Assembly (NCBI GenBank): GCA_963675935.2
Contig: CAXXPV010000005.1
Location: 124,001-188,000 of the forward strand
Length of the DNA stretch: 64,000 nucleotides
Direction of reading: 5' to 3'
DNA from: G963675935 sp963675935
GTDB lineage: Bacteria > Planctomycetota > Planctomycetia > Pirellulales > Thermoguttaceae
The position numbers were made by a program, and so were the translations under genes. Shown here in pieces: positions 7,693 through 17,889 of this stretch (position 1 is its first letter; every line of letters begins with the position of its first letter). Under the pieces are notes generated by a model. That model had not been told where the DNA came from and searched no databases. It saw only the letters and a program-made list of their open reading frames with translations.

Positions 7693-8051
7693 GTGTCGTC
7701 TATTCTACGTCATCCAGTCCTCACAATGCAAGTCTTTCTGGCTATGGTTTCGATTTGATCTGATCGGCCGAGACGTACTTCATCGTGACCTCCTCGGCCA
7801 TCGAGTACATACTGAATTTCGCGGGGATGAAAATATGCGAATCTCGTTGCTGCAAACGTAAAAGTGCTTTCCGTTGAGCCAACCCGATATAGGGATCACC
7901 TTGTCGGTGACACCACCCGCAAGGGTGGGCGCGTTTCGGGCCAACAGAAAATGGATGACCGCAGAATCGTGTTGTGCTGTGTCGGTTGCCATGTATGGGC
8001 CACTTCGATGAACCCGCATTTCAGGCAGTATTGGGGCTGCGATTTGCTCAA
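7693..8051. other. No confident gene
   Basis: Only short frames are present, such as a 19-residue leftward peptide from 7800 (MAEEVTMKYVSADQIKSKP). No repeat, tRNA or clear terminator was seen. It separates the leader cassettes from the outer-membrane gene. Confidence 0.5.
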
Positions 8052-9233
8052 TCAAAATCGGTACTGAAAGGACATGGACGCGAAGGGACCGGGATCGATG
8101 TTTACTTGGTCGGACAAATTGCCACCAATCTGGTTCTGTCCGATGCCGTAATAGCGGTCAAAGCTGTAACCGCCGCTCAGATCGAGAGTTGCGTGACGAT
8201 AAAACGCCCAACGAACGCCTGCGATAAGTCGTTTTTCAAATCCCATGAAGCGGTCGTTGGTGTTTTCTCGGTCAGCCAAGAGATACCCCTCTTGCAACGA
8301 CTGAAATCCACCGTAAAGAGAAAGCTGGTCGTTAAACTTGTAGGTTGCCATTGCGTTGACCGTCACGAGCGGCATGTAGCTGACATCGAAAGTCAATGCG
8401 TCCGTTGCTCGCCATGAGACCGAGAATGGGATGCCGATAGAAGCGTGAAAGCGATCCGATGGATTCCAAAGATAGGCGACGCCGGGGATCGGAAAATTCA
8501 GGCTGCCGATTGGCGAGTACATCAACATGAAATTCCATTTATCCCGTTCGTTCTTCGCAGGCATTTGCAGGAATGACATGAAGCCGACGTTCATTTCGTC
8601 AATGCTGTGAAACGGTTTATCGCTGGCAGAGCCAAAGTTGATGCCCACCATACCCATCCAGCCATTGTGGAACTTGTGCATATAGCTTGTTCCGAGACTG
8701 ATGTTCCATAGTTCCTCGGGGAACGCCTGATGGGAGTCCGGCAACACGGCATCCGTCGAGAAAAGCGAGTTCTGAACGCCAACTGAAAACATGCACATGT
8801 CGCGGCCGTTCGTCCAGAGTGGAAATGCCCCGGATAGGCTTTGTCGCACAATGCCCATGTGTGTCGAAGGATTAGAATCGGAAACTGGGCTGGAAGGATA
8901 CCACGTGGCACTGTATCCCGGCCCGCCCATGTCAGGCCCACCCATCCCCGGCCCAAAGCCGAATCCTGCGGGTTCGCGATTCGCCTGTTCGACGGAAGGC
9001 GGCCTGCGAAGTTCACCATCATCTGCTCTCACCATGCTGGAAGCAGAGGTTGGCAATTCGACATTATCGACGCTGCCTTCAGTCGCACGGCCCCCATTCC
9101 GTGAGTTTGCATCCGCTTGCTCGTCTGCAATATACGATTGCTCTTGCGCAAACGCGAGTCGGGCCTCTTGAATGAACAGGCATAACACGAACACGATGCG
9201 ACAAATGTGAACGACATTATGCCTATGACGCAT
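8052..9233 (-). CDS. DUF6268-like outer-membrane beta-barrel protein
   Basis: A 393-residue protein. The start at 9233 is preferred over an upstream in-frame start because it opens a signal peptide (basic MRHRHN, hydrophobic VVHICRIVFVLCLFI, then ARLAFA). A low-complexity glycine/proline stretch (GFGPGMGGPDMGGPG) follows at about residue 80, then alternating hydrophobic strands. The protein ends in YRF, the terminal aromatic typical of outer-membrane barrels. It resembles the DUF6268 group common in planctomycetes. Location is predicted to be the outer membrane; the role is unknown. Confidence 0.65.
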   Translation of the reverse strand: MRHRHNVVHICRIVFVLCLFIQEARLAFAQEQSYIADEQADANSRNGGRATEGSVDNVELPTSASSMVRADDGELRRPPSVEQANREPAGFGFGPGMGGPDMGGPGYSATWYPSSPVSDSNPSTHMGIVRQSLSGAFPLWTNGRDMCMFSVGVQNSLFSTDAVLPDSHQAFPEELWNISLGTSYMHKFHNGWMGMVGINFGSASDKPFHSIDEMNVGFMSFLQMPAKNERDKWNFMLMYSPIGSLNFPIPGVAYLWNPSDRFHASIGIPFSVSWRATDALTFDVSYMPLVTVNAMATYKFNDQLSLYGGFQSLQEGYLLADRENTNDRFMGFEKRLIAGVRWAFYRHATLDLSGGYSFDRYYGIGQNQIGGNLSDQVNIDPGPFASMSFQYRF

Positions 9234-9510
9234 GGACGGATTCTTTCTACTGAAGGCTTCACTTAAACAACATCGTTTCCACCGAGATATGAGCTGCGGG
9301 ATGATATACATGTCCAACATTCGGGACAATACGCAGATGTTCAGAATGTGCCTGAATATCCCTGTTGCGCAATTACAATGCACGCGCAGGTCGTTCCCCA
9401 TCATGCCCAGGCACCTGCTTTGCCCTAATGGAATCGTATGCTGCCCCAAGCGGATGCTTCACGCTAATGGGAACTTATAACGGCGTATTCGCGTCAAGAA
9501 GCGTCGAGAG

Positions 9511-9936
9511 CTATTGCTGCCGACTCGGGGTAAGGCCGTTCGCCTTCCAGATTCTCTGTACCAACGACGGCGAAACGCCAAGTTCGTTGGCCAATGATCG
9601 TGTCGTCCAACGCGAGGCGTTGTTGGGGCGATCGTGAAGGGTTTTCTGCAGGATCAGATGAGCCATCGGTCCGTCAATCTCCGACTGTGACTTGCCTCGC
9701 GGGGCTGCCTTCTCGATGCCGGCCAACCGTCTCGCTTGAAAACGACGTCGCCACATCGAAACCGTCTTAGTCGATGCCTGCAATCGCCTGGCAATCTCCT
9801 TATTGGGCTTGCCGTCGGCCGCGAGTAATAGAATCTTTGCTCGCAAGGCTAAACGAGCGGGTTCAATCAATCGCGACCACAGGGTCAGCATCGTGCGTTC
9901 GTCCTCGGTGAGTGAGATTTGCGGTGCAGTCTTCAT
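9511..9936 (-). pseudogene. IS630-type transposase N-terminal remnant
   Basis: Codes for 141 residues with two helix-turn-helix segments (KPNKEIARRLQASTKTVSMW and a second around RSLANELGVSPSLVQRIWKA), the N-terminal layout of IS630-family transposases. The frame stops after GLTPSRQQ, before the DDE catalytic domain, so roughly two thirds of the gene is missing. The ends of the element are not recognisable. Unrelated in detail to the intact IS630 at 29871-31092. Confidence 0.7.
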
Positions 9937-9963
9937 AATGCGTGATCTACTGAAAATACCGGC

Positions 9964-9998
9964 GATGCCCAGCCGGCCAACACGACCGGCTGGGCATC
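9964..9998. terminator. Strong palindrome after the efflux operon
   Basis: GATGCCCAGCCGG (9964-9976) pairs perfectly with CCGGCTGGGCATC (9986-9998) around a 9-base loop. It lies about 70 bases past the stop of the leftward RND gene and just before the IS630 remnant. Read leftward, a short TATTTT follows some bases later. Likely the terminator of the 19.2-10.1 kb operon. Confidence 0.5.
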
Positions 9999-10066
9999 TG
10001 ACTCGGCTAGGAAGGGGCGGACATTCCTATCCGAGGCCCGGCATATTCTCAATTGTTTGGTTTATT

Positions 10067-13000
10067 TCAACCTCCGCTGGCAACACCGGAAACGAGAACC
10101 GGCTGAGGAATTGACTGCTGCTGTCTTTTGCCGAAAAAGGTGCAAACCATGACGAAGAACAGAGGAATGAAAATCAGATCGATGAATGTGGCCGAGAGCA
10201 TGCCGCCAGTAACGGCTGTACCGATGGCGTTCATTGCGCCCGCCCCTGCGCCGGTGGCAGTCGCCAGCGGCAACGTTCCGAAGAAAAAGGCTAGTGATGT
10301 CATAATGACCGGGCGGAATCGGATTTTCACGGCCGAAAGCGTTGCATCGACAAGCCCCTTACCTTGACGCTGCTGTTCCTTGATAAACTGAATGATAAGG
10401 ATCGCGTTCTTGGTCGAGAGTCCGAGTGTTGTCAGAAATCCGATCTGGAAGTAGACGTCATTCGACAACCCTCGCAGCGATGTGGCCGCCAGAGCGCCGA
10501 GCACGCCCAGCGGCAACATCAAGAGGTTGACGAACGGAATGGTCCAGCTTTCATACAGTGCGGCAACGCAAAGAAAGATCACTAGGATTGAAAAGGCGTA
10601 AAGCAACGGGCCTTGGCTCGTCGCCATGCGTTCCTGATAGGAGAGGCCGGTCCAGTCATAACCGAAGCCTTCGGGCACCAGTTCTTCCATGGCCTGCATG
10701 GCCTCGCCGGAACTTCTGCCCGCCGCCGCCTCGGCCCAGATATTTAGCGATGCAAAACCGTTGAAGCGTTCGAGCCGGGGGGAATTGTAAGACCAGCGGC
10801 CCGTGGCGAACGAAGAATAGGGAACCATTTTGCCGGCGTCGTTTCGGACGTACAGTTTATTGAGGTCTTCGGGCGACGTGCGGTAAGGGCCATCTGCCTG
10901 GACGAAAACCTTTTTGATGCGTTCATTCTGTACGAAATTGTTGACATAGGAACTGCCAAAAGCGGCGGAAATTGTTGTATGGATGTCATTGATGGGAATG
11001 CCCTGCGCGCCGGCCTTTTTCCAATTGACATCCACGCGGTATTCCGATACGTCATCCAAGCCGTTCGCTCGAATGCTTGCCAATCGCGGATCTTTTCCAG
11101 CCTTCTCGATCAGTTGATCTCGGGCTTCCATCAGGGCCTTATGTCCGTGGCCGCCGCGATCGACCAACTCGAAATCGACGCCTTGGGCATTGCCCAGTTC
11201 GCTGACCGCCGGCATCCCGAAGGCGAAAACCCTGGCATTGCGATAGGTAGGGTCCGTGAAAAACTTTCCCATCGCTCTGCCAATGACAGCGTCGCTTTTC
11301 AAGTCCGGGCGTTGACGCAGTTCCCAGTCTTTCAATTTGATGAACGCCATGGCGTTGTTCTGCGACTGGCCGGAAAACCCGGAGCCGATCACCGACATGC
11401 ACGACTCGACCGCCTCTTCTTCCGAATCCAGAAAATGACGGCAGGCGTTGTCAACGATTTCCTTGGTCATCTCAAACGTCGAGCCGGTCGGCAAAATCAC
11501 CTGACACATGATGACGCCTTGATCTTCATTGGGCAGATAACTGCTGGGGAGCCGCATGAATAGGTATCCCACCGCCGCCACAAGCACGATGTAGAGAAAA
11601 ACGAAACGGAACTTATGGGCCAAGGAGTATCCGACAAGTCCTAAATAACGGTCGCGAATCCAGGAAAAGACGCGATCGAACCTGTGGAAGAACCATCGCA
11701 GCAAGAACACGGAGCTTTCGGACGCCTCATGTCCTTTGATCACGGGCTTTAGGAACGTTGCACAAAGGACCGGCGTGAGAATCAAGGCCACCACCACCGA
11801 CAGGAGCATGGAGGCGATGACCGTGACGGAGAACTGCCGGTAAATGATGCCGGTGGAACCGGAGAAGAAGGCCATTGGGCCGAATACCGCAGATAGCACC
11901 AAGCCGATTCCGATTAGCGCACTCGTGATTTCGGTCATGGACTTGGCCGTGGCCTCGCGCGGCGAAAGCCCTTCTTCGCTCATGATGCGTTCAACATTTT
12001 CCACCACGACGATGGCATCGTCCACCAAGAGGCCGATGGCCAAGACCATGGCGAACATGGTCAACATATTGATCGAGAATCCAAAGAACCCCAACGCGGC
12101 AAAGGTGCCAAGAAGCACCACGGGCACCGCGATCGTGGGAATCAAGGTGGCGCGAATGTTCCCCATGAAAAGGTACATCACCAAGAACACCAAGAACACC
12201 GCCTCGAACAAAGTCTTCACAACTTCCTTGATTGCCACCCGAATGAATGGAGTCGTATCAAAAGGATAGACCACCTTCATCCCGTGCGGAAAGTAATGGC
12301 TCAACTCTTCCATCTTCTCTTTGATGGCATTGGCAGTCTCCAAGGCGTTGGCACCCGGCGCTTGCCGAATGGCGATGCCGGCGGTGGGCTTGTTCTTATA
12401 ATAAGACTCGATATCGTAGGATTCGGTGCCCAACTCGGTGCGACCGATGTCGCATATCTGGACGGTCGAGCCGTCGGCGTTGGTGCGAATGGGAACCTCG
12501 CCGAATTCCTCCGGGGTTTTCAGCAAGTTATGCACTACAATCGAGGCGTTGAGGCGTTGCCCCTGGACGGTCGGCTTCCCGCCGAACTGGCCGGCGGAAA
12601 CTTCCACGTTGTAGTTCTGCAACGCCTGGATCACATCGCCGAATGTCAACTTATAGTCCGTGAGCTTGTCGGGATTGACCCAGACACGCATGGAATACTG
12701 CGTGCCGAAAATGCTTACTTCACCGACGCCTGGAATTCGAGCGATGACTTTCTCCAGGTTGGATTGGGCGTAATCGCACAGGTCATGGCAGTCCATGCTG
12801 CCGTCTTCAGAGACCAACCCCACGATAAGCAGAAAATTCCGCGTCGATTTGTTGACCGAAACGCCGGCTTGCTGGACGGAGGACGGCAGGCTAGTTTGGG
12901 CAAGTTGGAGCTTGTTCTGCACCTTGGCCCAAGCCAGGTCCGGATCGGTGCCCGCCTTGAACGTCAACTCAATGCGGGAGGAACCGGACGAGTCGCTCGT

Positions 13001-13243
13001 GGAAGACAGATACAACAAATCGTCGAACCCGGTCATCTTTTGCTCAATGATCTGGGTCACGCTGTTTTCCACGGTTTCGGCCGAAGCGCCAGGGTAGGCG
13101 GCCGTGATGGCAATTGACGGTGGAGCGATCGGCGGATACTGGGAAATCGGGAGACTATAGATGGATAAACAACCCAATACCATCAGAATGATGGCGATAA
13201 CCCAGGCGAATACGGGCCGGTCAAGAAAGAATTTGGATAGCAT
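10067..13243 (-). CDS. RND multidrug efflux permease (AcrB/MexB type)
   Basis: A 1058-residue inner-membrane proton/drug antiporter of the HAE-1 class. The start at 13243 gives the canonical MLSKFFLDRPVFAWVIAI and has AGGGA upstream. Expected features are present: first helix, the porter-domain opening after QYPPIAPPSI, GLLVDDAIVVVENVER in the helix-4 region with the conserved Asp pair, and the second repeat with FLTTLGLSTKNAILI. It ends with the last helix and a short tail, so it is full length. It follows its membrane fusion protein by 28 bases and completes a MacAB-kinase-AcrAB order. The outer-membrane partner at 22842 is truncated. Confidence 0.95.
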   Translation of the reverse strand: MLSKFFLDRPVFAWVIAIILMVLGCLSIYSLPISQYPPIAPPSIAITAAYPGASAETVENSVTQIIEQKMTGFDDLLYLSSTSDSSGSSRIELTFKAGTDPDLAWAKVQNKLQLAQTSLPSSVQQAGVSVNKSTRNFLLIVGLVSEDGSMDCHDLCDYAQSNLEKVIARIPGVGEVSIFGTQYSMRVWVNPDKLTDYKLTFGDVIQALQNYNVEVSAGQFGGKPTVQGQRLNASIVVHNLLKTPEEFGEVPIRTNADGSTVQICDIGRTELGTESYDIESYYKNKPTAGIAIRQAPGANALETANAIKEKMEELSHYFPHGMKVVYPFDTTPFIRVAIKEVVKTLFEAVFLVFLVMYLFMGNIRATLIPTIAVPVVLLGTFAALGFFGFSINMLTMFAMVLAIGLLVDDAIVVVENVERIMSEEGLSPREATAKSMTEITSALIGIGLVLSAVFGPMAFFSGSTGIIYRQFSVTVIASMLLSVVVALILTPVLCATFLKPVIKGHEASESSVFLLRWFFHRFDRVFSWIRDRYLGLVGYSLAHKFRFVFLYIVLVAAVGYLFMRLPSSYLPNEDQGVIMCQVILPTGSTFEMTKEIVDNACRHFLDSEEEAVESCMSVIGSGFSGQSQNNAMAFIKLKDWELRQRPDLKSDAVIGRAMGKFFTDPTYRNARVFAFGMPAVSELGNAQGVDFELVDRGGHGHKALMEARDQLIEKAGKDPRLASIRANGLDDVSEYRVDVNWKKAGAQGIPINDIHTTISAAFGSSYVNNFVQNERIKKVFVQADGPYRTSPEDLNKLYVRNDAGKMVPYSSFATGRWSYNSPRLERFNGFASLNIWAEAAAGRSSGEAMQAMEELVPEGFGYDWTGLSYQERMATSQGPLLYAFSILVIFLCVAALYESWTIPFVNLLMLPLGVLGALAATSLRGLSNDVYFQIGFLTTLGLSTKNAILIIQFIKEQQRQGKGLVDATLSAVKIRFRPVIMTSLAFFFGTLPLATATGAGAGAMNAIGTAVTGGMLSATFIDLIFIPLFFVMVCTFFGKRQQQSIPQPVLVSGVASGG

Positions 13244-13271
13244 TGTGAGTCCCTGTTGGCGTACTGTTGAT

Positions 13272-14609
13272 TCAATGAGTGGTCGTCTGCGATAGGTCTT
13301 TAGGATTTGCCGCCAAAGTCCCTCCAGATTTAGTTTGGACCACCTTAACGGCCATTCCGGGACGGACTTTTTGCATGCCCTCGACAATCACGCGATCACC
13401 TTTGGCAAGTCCCGAAGAGACAAGCCATTTATCGCCCACCGAGCGATCCGTCGATAGTTCACGCTGTTGAACCTTGTCCTTGTCATCCACAATTAGCGTG
13501 AGTGGATTGCCCTTCGGATCGCGTGAAACAGCTTGTTGAGGGACAAGAATGGCGTGTTCACGAACGCCTTCTTCAATAATCGCTCGAACGTACATGCCGG
13601 GCAGAAGCGTTCCATCGGGATTAGGCACGACAATTCGCACAATGACCGAGCCGGTTGTCTGATCCACGGTCACATCGGCAAACTGGATGGACCCCGCCAA
13701 AGGATACGCGGTGCCATTTTCCAGAATGATTTTAACCTTGTCGGTCTCCTTGGCCTTGAGATGGCCTTTCTCAACACTGTCTTTCAATCGAAGCAAGTCC
13801 ATCGTGGATTGCGGCACGTCCACATAAATGGGGTCCATTTGTTGAATGGTTGCCAGAGCCGTTGCTTGATAGGCAGTGGCGATAGCCCCGTCGGTCACAT
13901 TGGAACGGCCGATGCGCCCGGTGATAGGTGCAGTAATCTTTGTGTAGCCAAGATTGATCTTGGCTGTTTCCAATGCGGCTTCCGCCTGTTGAATGGCCGC
14001 CTTGGCAACTTCCACGGATTGCCGGTCACCTTCTACCTGCGCCTGAGCAACTCGCAATGCAGCATTGGCCACCTCAACATCAACCCCGGCTTGGTCGTAA
14101 TCCATAGTTGAGACTGCATGTTTTGCAAGCAACTTTTCGTACCGTTCACGGTTGACTTTGGCCAGCTTGAGAACTGCCTCATGCCGTTGGAGAGCGGCGA
14201 TGCTCGAATCCAAGGTTGCCTGGGCCTTCTTCGCGGATTGTCTCGCGGAAGTGAGATTGGCGGATGCGCTATTGTACGAGGCGATGTAAGGAGCAGGATC
14301 GACTTCATAGAGCACCTCGCCCGCCTTCACACGCGCACCTTCGGTAAACAACCGTTTCTGAATCAAACCGTTCACTTGAGGCCGAATTTCCGCTACGCGG
14401 TAGGCGGTGGTGCGCCCTGGCAACTCCGTGGTCAGCACAACCCGCTGAGACTGAATTGCCACGACAGCAACCTCTGGGACTCCGGATGGCGGTCCCATTC
14501 TCGGACGTCCGCAACCCGTCGCTCCAAGACCAGCCACCAGGACTGCTGTAGTCAATGTCTTCAACGTGTACCAACTCATCGCATGCTCTTTCAGTGAGGT
14601 GTTACCCAT
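13272..14609 (-). CDS. RND periplasmic adaptor (AcrA/MexA type)
   Basis: A 445-residue membrane fusion protein that links the RND pump to an outer-membrane channel. The N-terminus has a lipoprotein-like signal ending GLGATGC. Then come the lipoyl half-motif (RPQVNGLIQKRLFTEGARVK), a long alpha-helical hairpin with repeated A/K-rich heptads (about residues 105-215), the second lipoyl half (KINLGYTKITAPITGRIG) and the beta-barrel. Two starts are plausible: 14609 behind TAGGAGG, or the internal ATG at 14579. It is read just before the RND gene and 33 bases after the pseudokinase gene. Confidence 0.92.
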   Translation of the reverse strand: MGNTSLKEHAMSWYTLKTLTTAVLVAGLGATGCGRPRMGPPSGVPEVAVVAIQSQRVVLTTELPGRTTAYRVAEIRPQVNGLIQKRLFTEGARVKAGEVLYEVDPAPYIASYNSASANLTSARQSAKKAQATLDSSIAALQRHEAVLKLAKVNRERYEKLLAKHAVSTMDYDQAGVDVEVANAALRVAQAQVEGDRQSVEVAKAAIQQAEAALETAKINLGYTKITAPITGRIGRSNVTDGAIATAYQATALATIQQMDPIYVDVPQSTMDLLRLKDSVEKGHLKAKETDKVKIILENGTAYPLAGSIQFADVTVDQTTGSVIVRIVVPNPDGTLLPGMYVRAIIEEGVREHAILVPQQAVSRDPKGNPLTLIVDDKDKVQQRELSTDRSVGDKWLVSSGLAKGDRVIVEGMQKVRPGMAVKVVQTKSGGTLAANPKDLSQTTTH

Positions 14610-14642
14610 AGCGTACCCCTCCTACACATCTTGTTGATTTGT

Positions 14643-15518
14643 CTATTCCACCCCGCCATCTTCGGGCACATCTCGAATCATTTGAAGAAACGCATCCATA
14701 GACGGGCAGCGGTGCGTAACCTCCGGTTCGATGCAAACGTGGATGGCTTTGGCCAACGCCGGATCAATGTTGTGGCAGTGTTTGCGGATGTCGGTGGGCG
14801 GTTGCTCGTGGGTCATGGCAGCCGCACCGGTGGCTCCACGAGGCCAAGGCAGTTCAAACGCACACATTTCATAGGCAGTCACGCCAAAAGCGAAGACATC
14901 AAGCCGCTGGTCCGTCGGTCGTCGGCGAACCAACTCAGGAGCCATGTAATCGGGCGTGCCCGTGCGATTGCCGGGACACATGAACGGCTTCGTGGCCGGC
15001 AGTGTTAGTCCAAAATCAATCAGTTTGAGGTCGTAATGCTCATTCGTCAGCAGAAAGTGACGAGGGCAGATATTGCGGTGTATGAATCCCGCTTGGTGAA
15101 TCGCCGCGATGGCCTCGGCGGCCTGTCGTAGAAGATGAACGCGGCGTCCCGCCAGAAAAAAGGCGCGAGCCGCCAAAGCCGCATTCATGCTTGGCCCTTC
15201 AAGATATTCCATCACGAGATACGGCGAGCCTTCGGTTGTCACACCATGCTCGAACGTATGCACAATGTTGGGATGCTCGAACTGAATGGCAATCTCACCT
15301 TCCGAGGGCTTGGAAAGCCCCTTGAATCGACCTTCAAAAGCAGCATGCTTTTTGGGATCAAGTATTTTCAGTCCTACGATCCGGCCCGTCTGCAGATCGT
15401 TGGCCATGCAGAACCTCGACATTGACCCCGAAGCTGCCCCACGTTGAAACGCAAATCGCTTTGCCACGTTCAACTGGCCGCCGGCCAAAACAGCCTTAAG
15501 GAAATCAAAGAGAGGCAT
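14643..15518 (-). CDS. Predicted pseudokinase (Ser/Thr kinase fold) in the efflux operon
   Basis: A 291-residue protein with a eukaryotic-type kinase fold and no membrane helix. The ATP-anchoring Lys is kept (VGLKIL, K51) and so is DFG (168-170). However, the catalytic loop reads HRNICPRH at 147-154 in place of HRDxKPxN: the base Asp, the Lys and the Asn are all replaced. The glycine-rich loop is also weak (RGAASGSMS). It is therefore probably a non-catalytic regulator or scaffold. It sits between macB (12 bases away) and the acrA-like gene in one operon. Whether it senses or modulates the pumps is inference. Confidence 0.8.
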   Translation of the reverse strand: MPLFDFLKAVLAGGQLNVAKRFAFQRGAASGSMSRFCMANDLQTGRIVGLKILDPKKHAAFEGRFKGLSKPSEGEIAIQFEHPNIVHTFEHGVTTEGSPYLVMEYLEGPSMNAALAARAFFLAGRRVHLLRQAAEAIAAIHQAGFIHRNICPRHFLLTNEHYDLKLIDFGLTLPATKPFMCPGNRTGTPDYMAPELVRRRPTDQRLDVFAFGVTAYEMCAFELPWPRGATGAAAMTHEQPPTDIRKHCHNIDPALAKAIHVCIEPEVTHRCPSMDAFLQMIRDVPEDGGVE

Positions 15519-15529
15519 ACTGTTGCTTT

Positions 15530-17872
15530 CTATTCGTAACGCAATGCTTCAATGGGGTCCAACCGTGAAGCCTTCCAGGCGGGATAGAAACCAAAAACGA
15601 CGCCGACGGCCACGGAGACTGTTACGGCGGCGACGATGGTTGCCAACGACGCCTGGGTGGGCCAATGAACCATCCATCGCACCAAAAGCGATGCACCTCG
15701 CCCGAACGTGATTCCGATCGCGCCGCCGACGAGACACAACACGACTGCCTCGACCAAAAACTGTCGCAGGATGTGGTGGCTTCGAGCGCCGACCGCCATG
15801 CGCAAGCCGATTTCACGGGTGCGCTCGGTGACGGACACCAACATGATGTTCATAATGCCGACGCCACCGACCACCAAGGAAATCATGGCCACGATGAGCA
15901 GAAGGCTGCTCATCAATTGGGTGCTAGAGGACATCATCTTGGTCATTTCGGCCATGTCACGAATCTGAAAGTCGTCGTTATCCGGATTGGTAATTCGATG
16001 TCGTTCGCGCAACAGGTTGGTGATTTGCGATATGGCTTTGTCGATCTTCTTTTCGGAGACTGCCTTGGCGACAATTTGGTCAACATTTGTGAAGCGAACC
16101 GACAGCGGCCGGTCCGCTTCCTGCGTGGTCGTGCGAGACAAATAGAACGCTTTGGTCTTTGGATACAGGTCGCTCAGTGTGTTGACCGAAGTGTCGGTTG
16201 CGCCATCGCCGCTTTCGGCGCTTGCGCTGGCGCTTTGATTTGTGCTGGTCAAGGTCGTCCCACTAATGCGGAACTTGACGGTCGTCCAGGGAACCAAAAC
16301 GATATTGTCCTGATCCATGCCCACCATGTTCGCACCCTTGCGACTCAGAACGCCAACAACGCGAAGGGATACATTGCAGATGCGGATATCCTTGCCAATG
16401 GGCGATGTTCTGCCAAACAGGTTCTGCTTGATGGTGTTTCCGATAACACATACTTTACGACTGCCAAGAACGTCCCGATCCGTAAACATCTCGCCTTCGG
16501 CCATCTTGCTCCAGTCCCGGACGGCAAGATAAGCGGGCGTGGTGCCATAGACGTTTTCCGGCACGCAGTTTTTGTTTCCATAAACGATTTGCCCACGAGT
16601 ACGAACCAATGGCGCAGTGCATTGTACGGCAGGGCATTGTCGAGCGACTTCCTTGCAGTCCTCTGGCGTCAAGGTCACGGCGCTGCCGGTCCCCTTATTG
16701 ACTCCCGTGTTGCTATTGGTTGCCGCGCCCGAGAAGACCATGATGGTGTTGGCCCCCATGCTGGCGATGCTCTTTTGCAACGTCGCCTTGGAACCCTGCC
16801 CGATTTCGGTCATGGCGATAACTGCGGCGACGGCGATAATGACGCCGAGCGCCGACAGCCCCGACCGCATTTTGTTGCGACGCAGGGCACTAAGCGCTGT
16901 TTGCCAACTGGCCGGCAGCAAACGGAAACTGATCGATCGGCGATCGTTTTCCGCTACCTCGCCATCGTCTGTGGGAGGAGGCGGTGACGGCGTGCAACTT
17001 CGGTCTGCCATAGGTGGTGAAACCGATTGATTTGCAGCCGCAACGGCCACGGCCGATGAAGTGTCATTGGGCAGGATTGACACCGCCGTGCTACTGCCGT
17101 TGCGGCTGGTTGTTTTGTGGACATCGTGAAACGGGTCTCCGGCGTCATCAACGGATGCCGTGTCACCGGCGGACGGAAACGACGCGACGGAACTTGTGTT
17201 GTCATCAATCATGCCGTCCACAATGTGAATAGTCCGACTGGCGAATGCGGCTACCTTCGGATCATGCGTTACCAGGATGATCGTGATTCCACGTGAGTTG
17301 AGTTCCTGGAATACCCGCAGTATTTCCACGCTTGTATGGGAATCGAGAGCGCCTGTCGGTTCGTCCGCCAATACAAGGGATGGGCTGTTGATCAGCGCAC
17401 GACTAATGGCTACTCGCTGTTGCTGTCCACCAGACATTTGCGACGGCACATGATGGACTCGATCCGCTAAACCAACGCTCGTCAAAAGAGTCTGCGCTAA
17501 ACAGTGAGATTGTCGCGCCGATTGCCGCTGGGTGGAATAGTCCAGCGGCATAAGGACATTTTGAATCGCCGTGGTCCGCGAAAGCAAATTGAAGCTCTGG
17601 AAAACGAATCCGATCTTTTCGGTGCGCACCAAGGCTCGTTCGTTTGCCGAGAGGTTGCTCATCTCCTGCCCGTCGAGCCAGTATTCGCCCGAGGTGGGAT
17701 GATCAAGGCAACCGAGAATGTTCATCAGAGTACTCTTCCCAGAACCTGAAGCGCCCATCAGCGCCACCATCTCGCCTTTATGGATGGTCAACGAAATACC
17801 GTGCAACACAGGTACTTCGATTTCTCCCACCTGGTAGGTCTTATGGATGTCTTTGAGCCGTATCAATTCCAT
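15530..17872 (-). CDS. macB: MacB-like ABC transporter, fused ATPase and permease
   Basis: A 780-residue protein. Residues 1-230 are the nucleotide-binding domain: Walker A GASGSGKST at 40-48, signature MSGGQQQR at 146-153, Walker B LVLADEP at 166-172 and the switch His in LVTHD. A variable linker of about 100 residues, rich in Ser, Ala and Pro, separates it from the permease. The permease starts at NKMRSGLSALGVIIAVAAV, has a large periplasmic domain, and ends with three helices (LLLIVAMISLVVGGVGIMNI and onward). MacB exports macrolides, peptides or lipids by mechanotransmission with a MacA partner, which is the next gene upstream. Confidence 0.92.
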   Translation of the reverse strand: MELIRLKDIHKTYQVGEIEVPVLHGISLTIHKGEMVALMGASGSGKSTLMNILGCLDHPTSGEYWLDGQEMSNLSANERALVRTEKIGFVFQSFNLLSRTTAIQNVLMPLDYSTQRQSARQSHCLAQTLLTSVGLADRVHHVPSQMSGGQQQRVAISRALINSPSLVLADEPTGALDSHTSVEILRVFQELNSRGITIILVTHDPKVAAFASRTIHIVDGMIDDNTSSVASFPSAGDTASVDDAGDPFHDVHKTTSRNGSSTAVSILPNDTSSAVAVAAANQSVSPPMADRSCTPSPPPPTDDGEVAENDRRSISFRLLPASWQTALSALRRNKMRSGLSALGVIIAVAAVIAMTEIGQGSKATLQKSIASMGANTIMVFSGAATNSNTGVNKGTGSAVTLTPEDCKEVARQCPAVQCTAPLVRTRGQIVYGNKNCVPENVYGTTPAYLAVRDWSKMAEGEMFTDRDVLGSRKVCVIGNTIKQNLFGRTSPIGKDIRICNVSLRVVGVLSRKGANMVGMDQDNIVLVPWTTVKFRISGTTLTSTNQSASASAESGDGATDTSVNTLSDLYPKTKAFYLSRTTTQEADRPLSVRFTNVDQIVAKAVSEKKIDKAISQITNLLRERHRITNPDNDDFQIRDMAEMTKMMSSSTQLMSSLLLIVAMISLVVGGVGIMNIMLVSVTERTREIGLRMAVGARSHHILRQFLVEAVVLCLVGGAIGITFGRGASLLVRWMVHWPTQASLATIVAAVTVSVAVGVVFGFYPAWKASRLDPIEALRYE

Positions 17873-17889
17873 GTGTGCTGCCTCCAGTA

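Noticed and set aside
15665..16987. Long rightward frame opposite macB
   Set aside because: The minus strand encodes an unmistakable ABC transporter; the plus frame is His/Ala-rich shadow.
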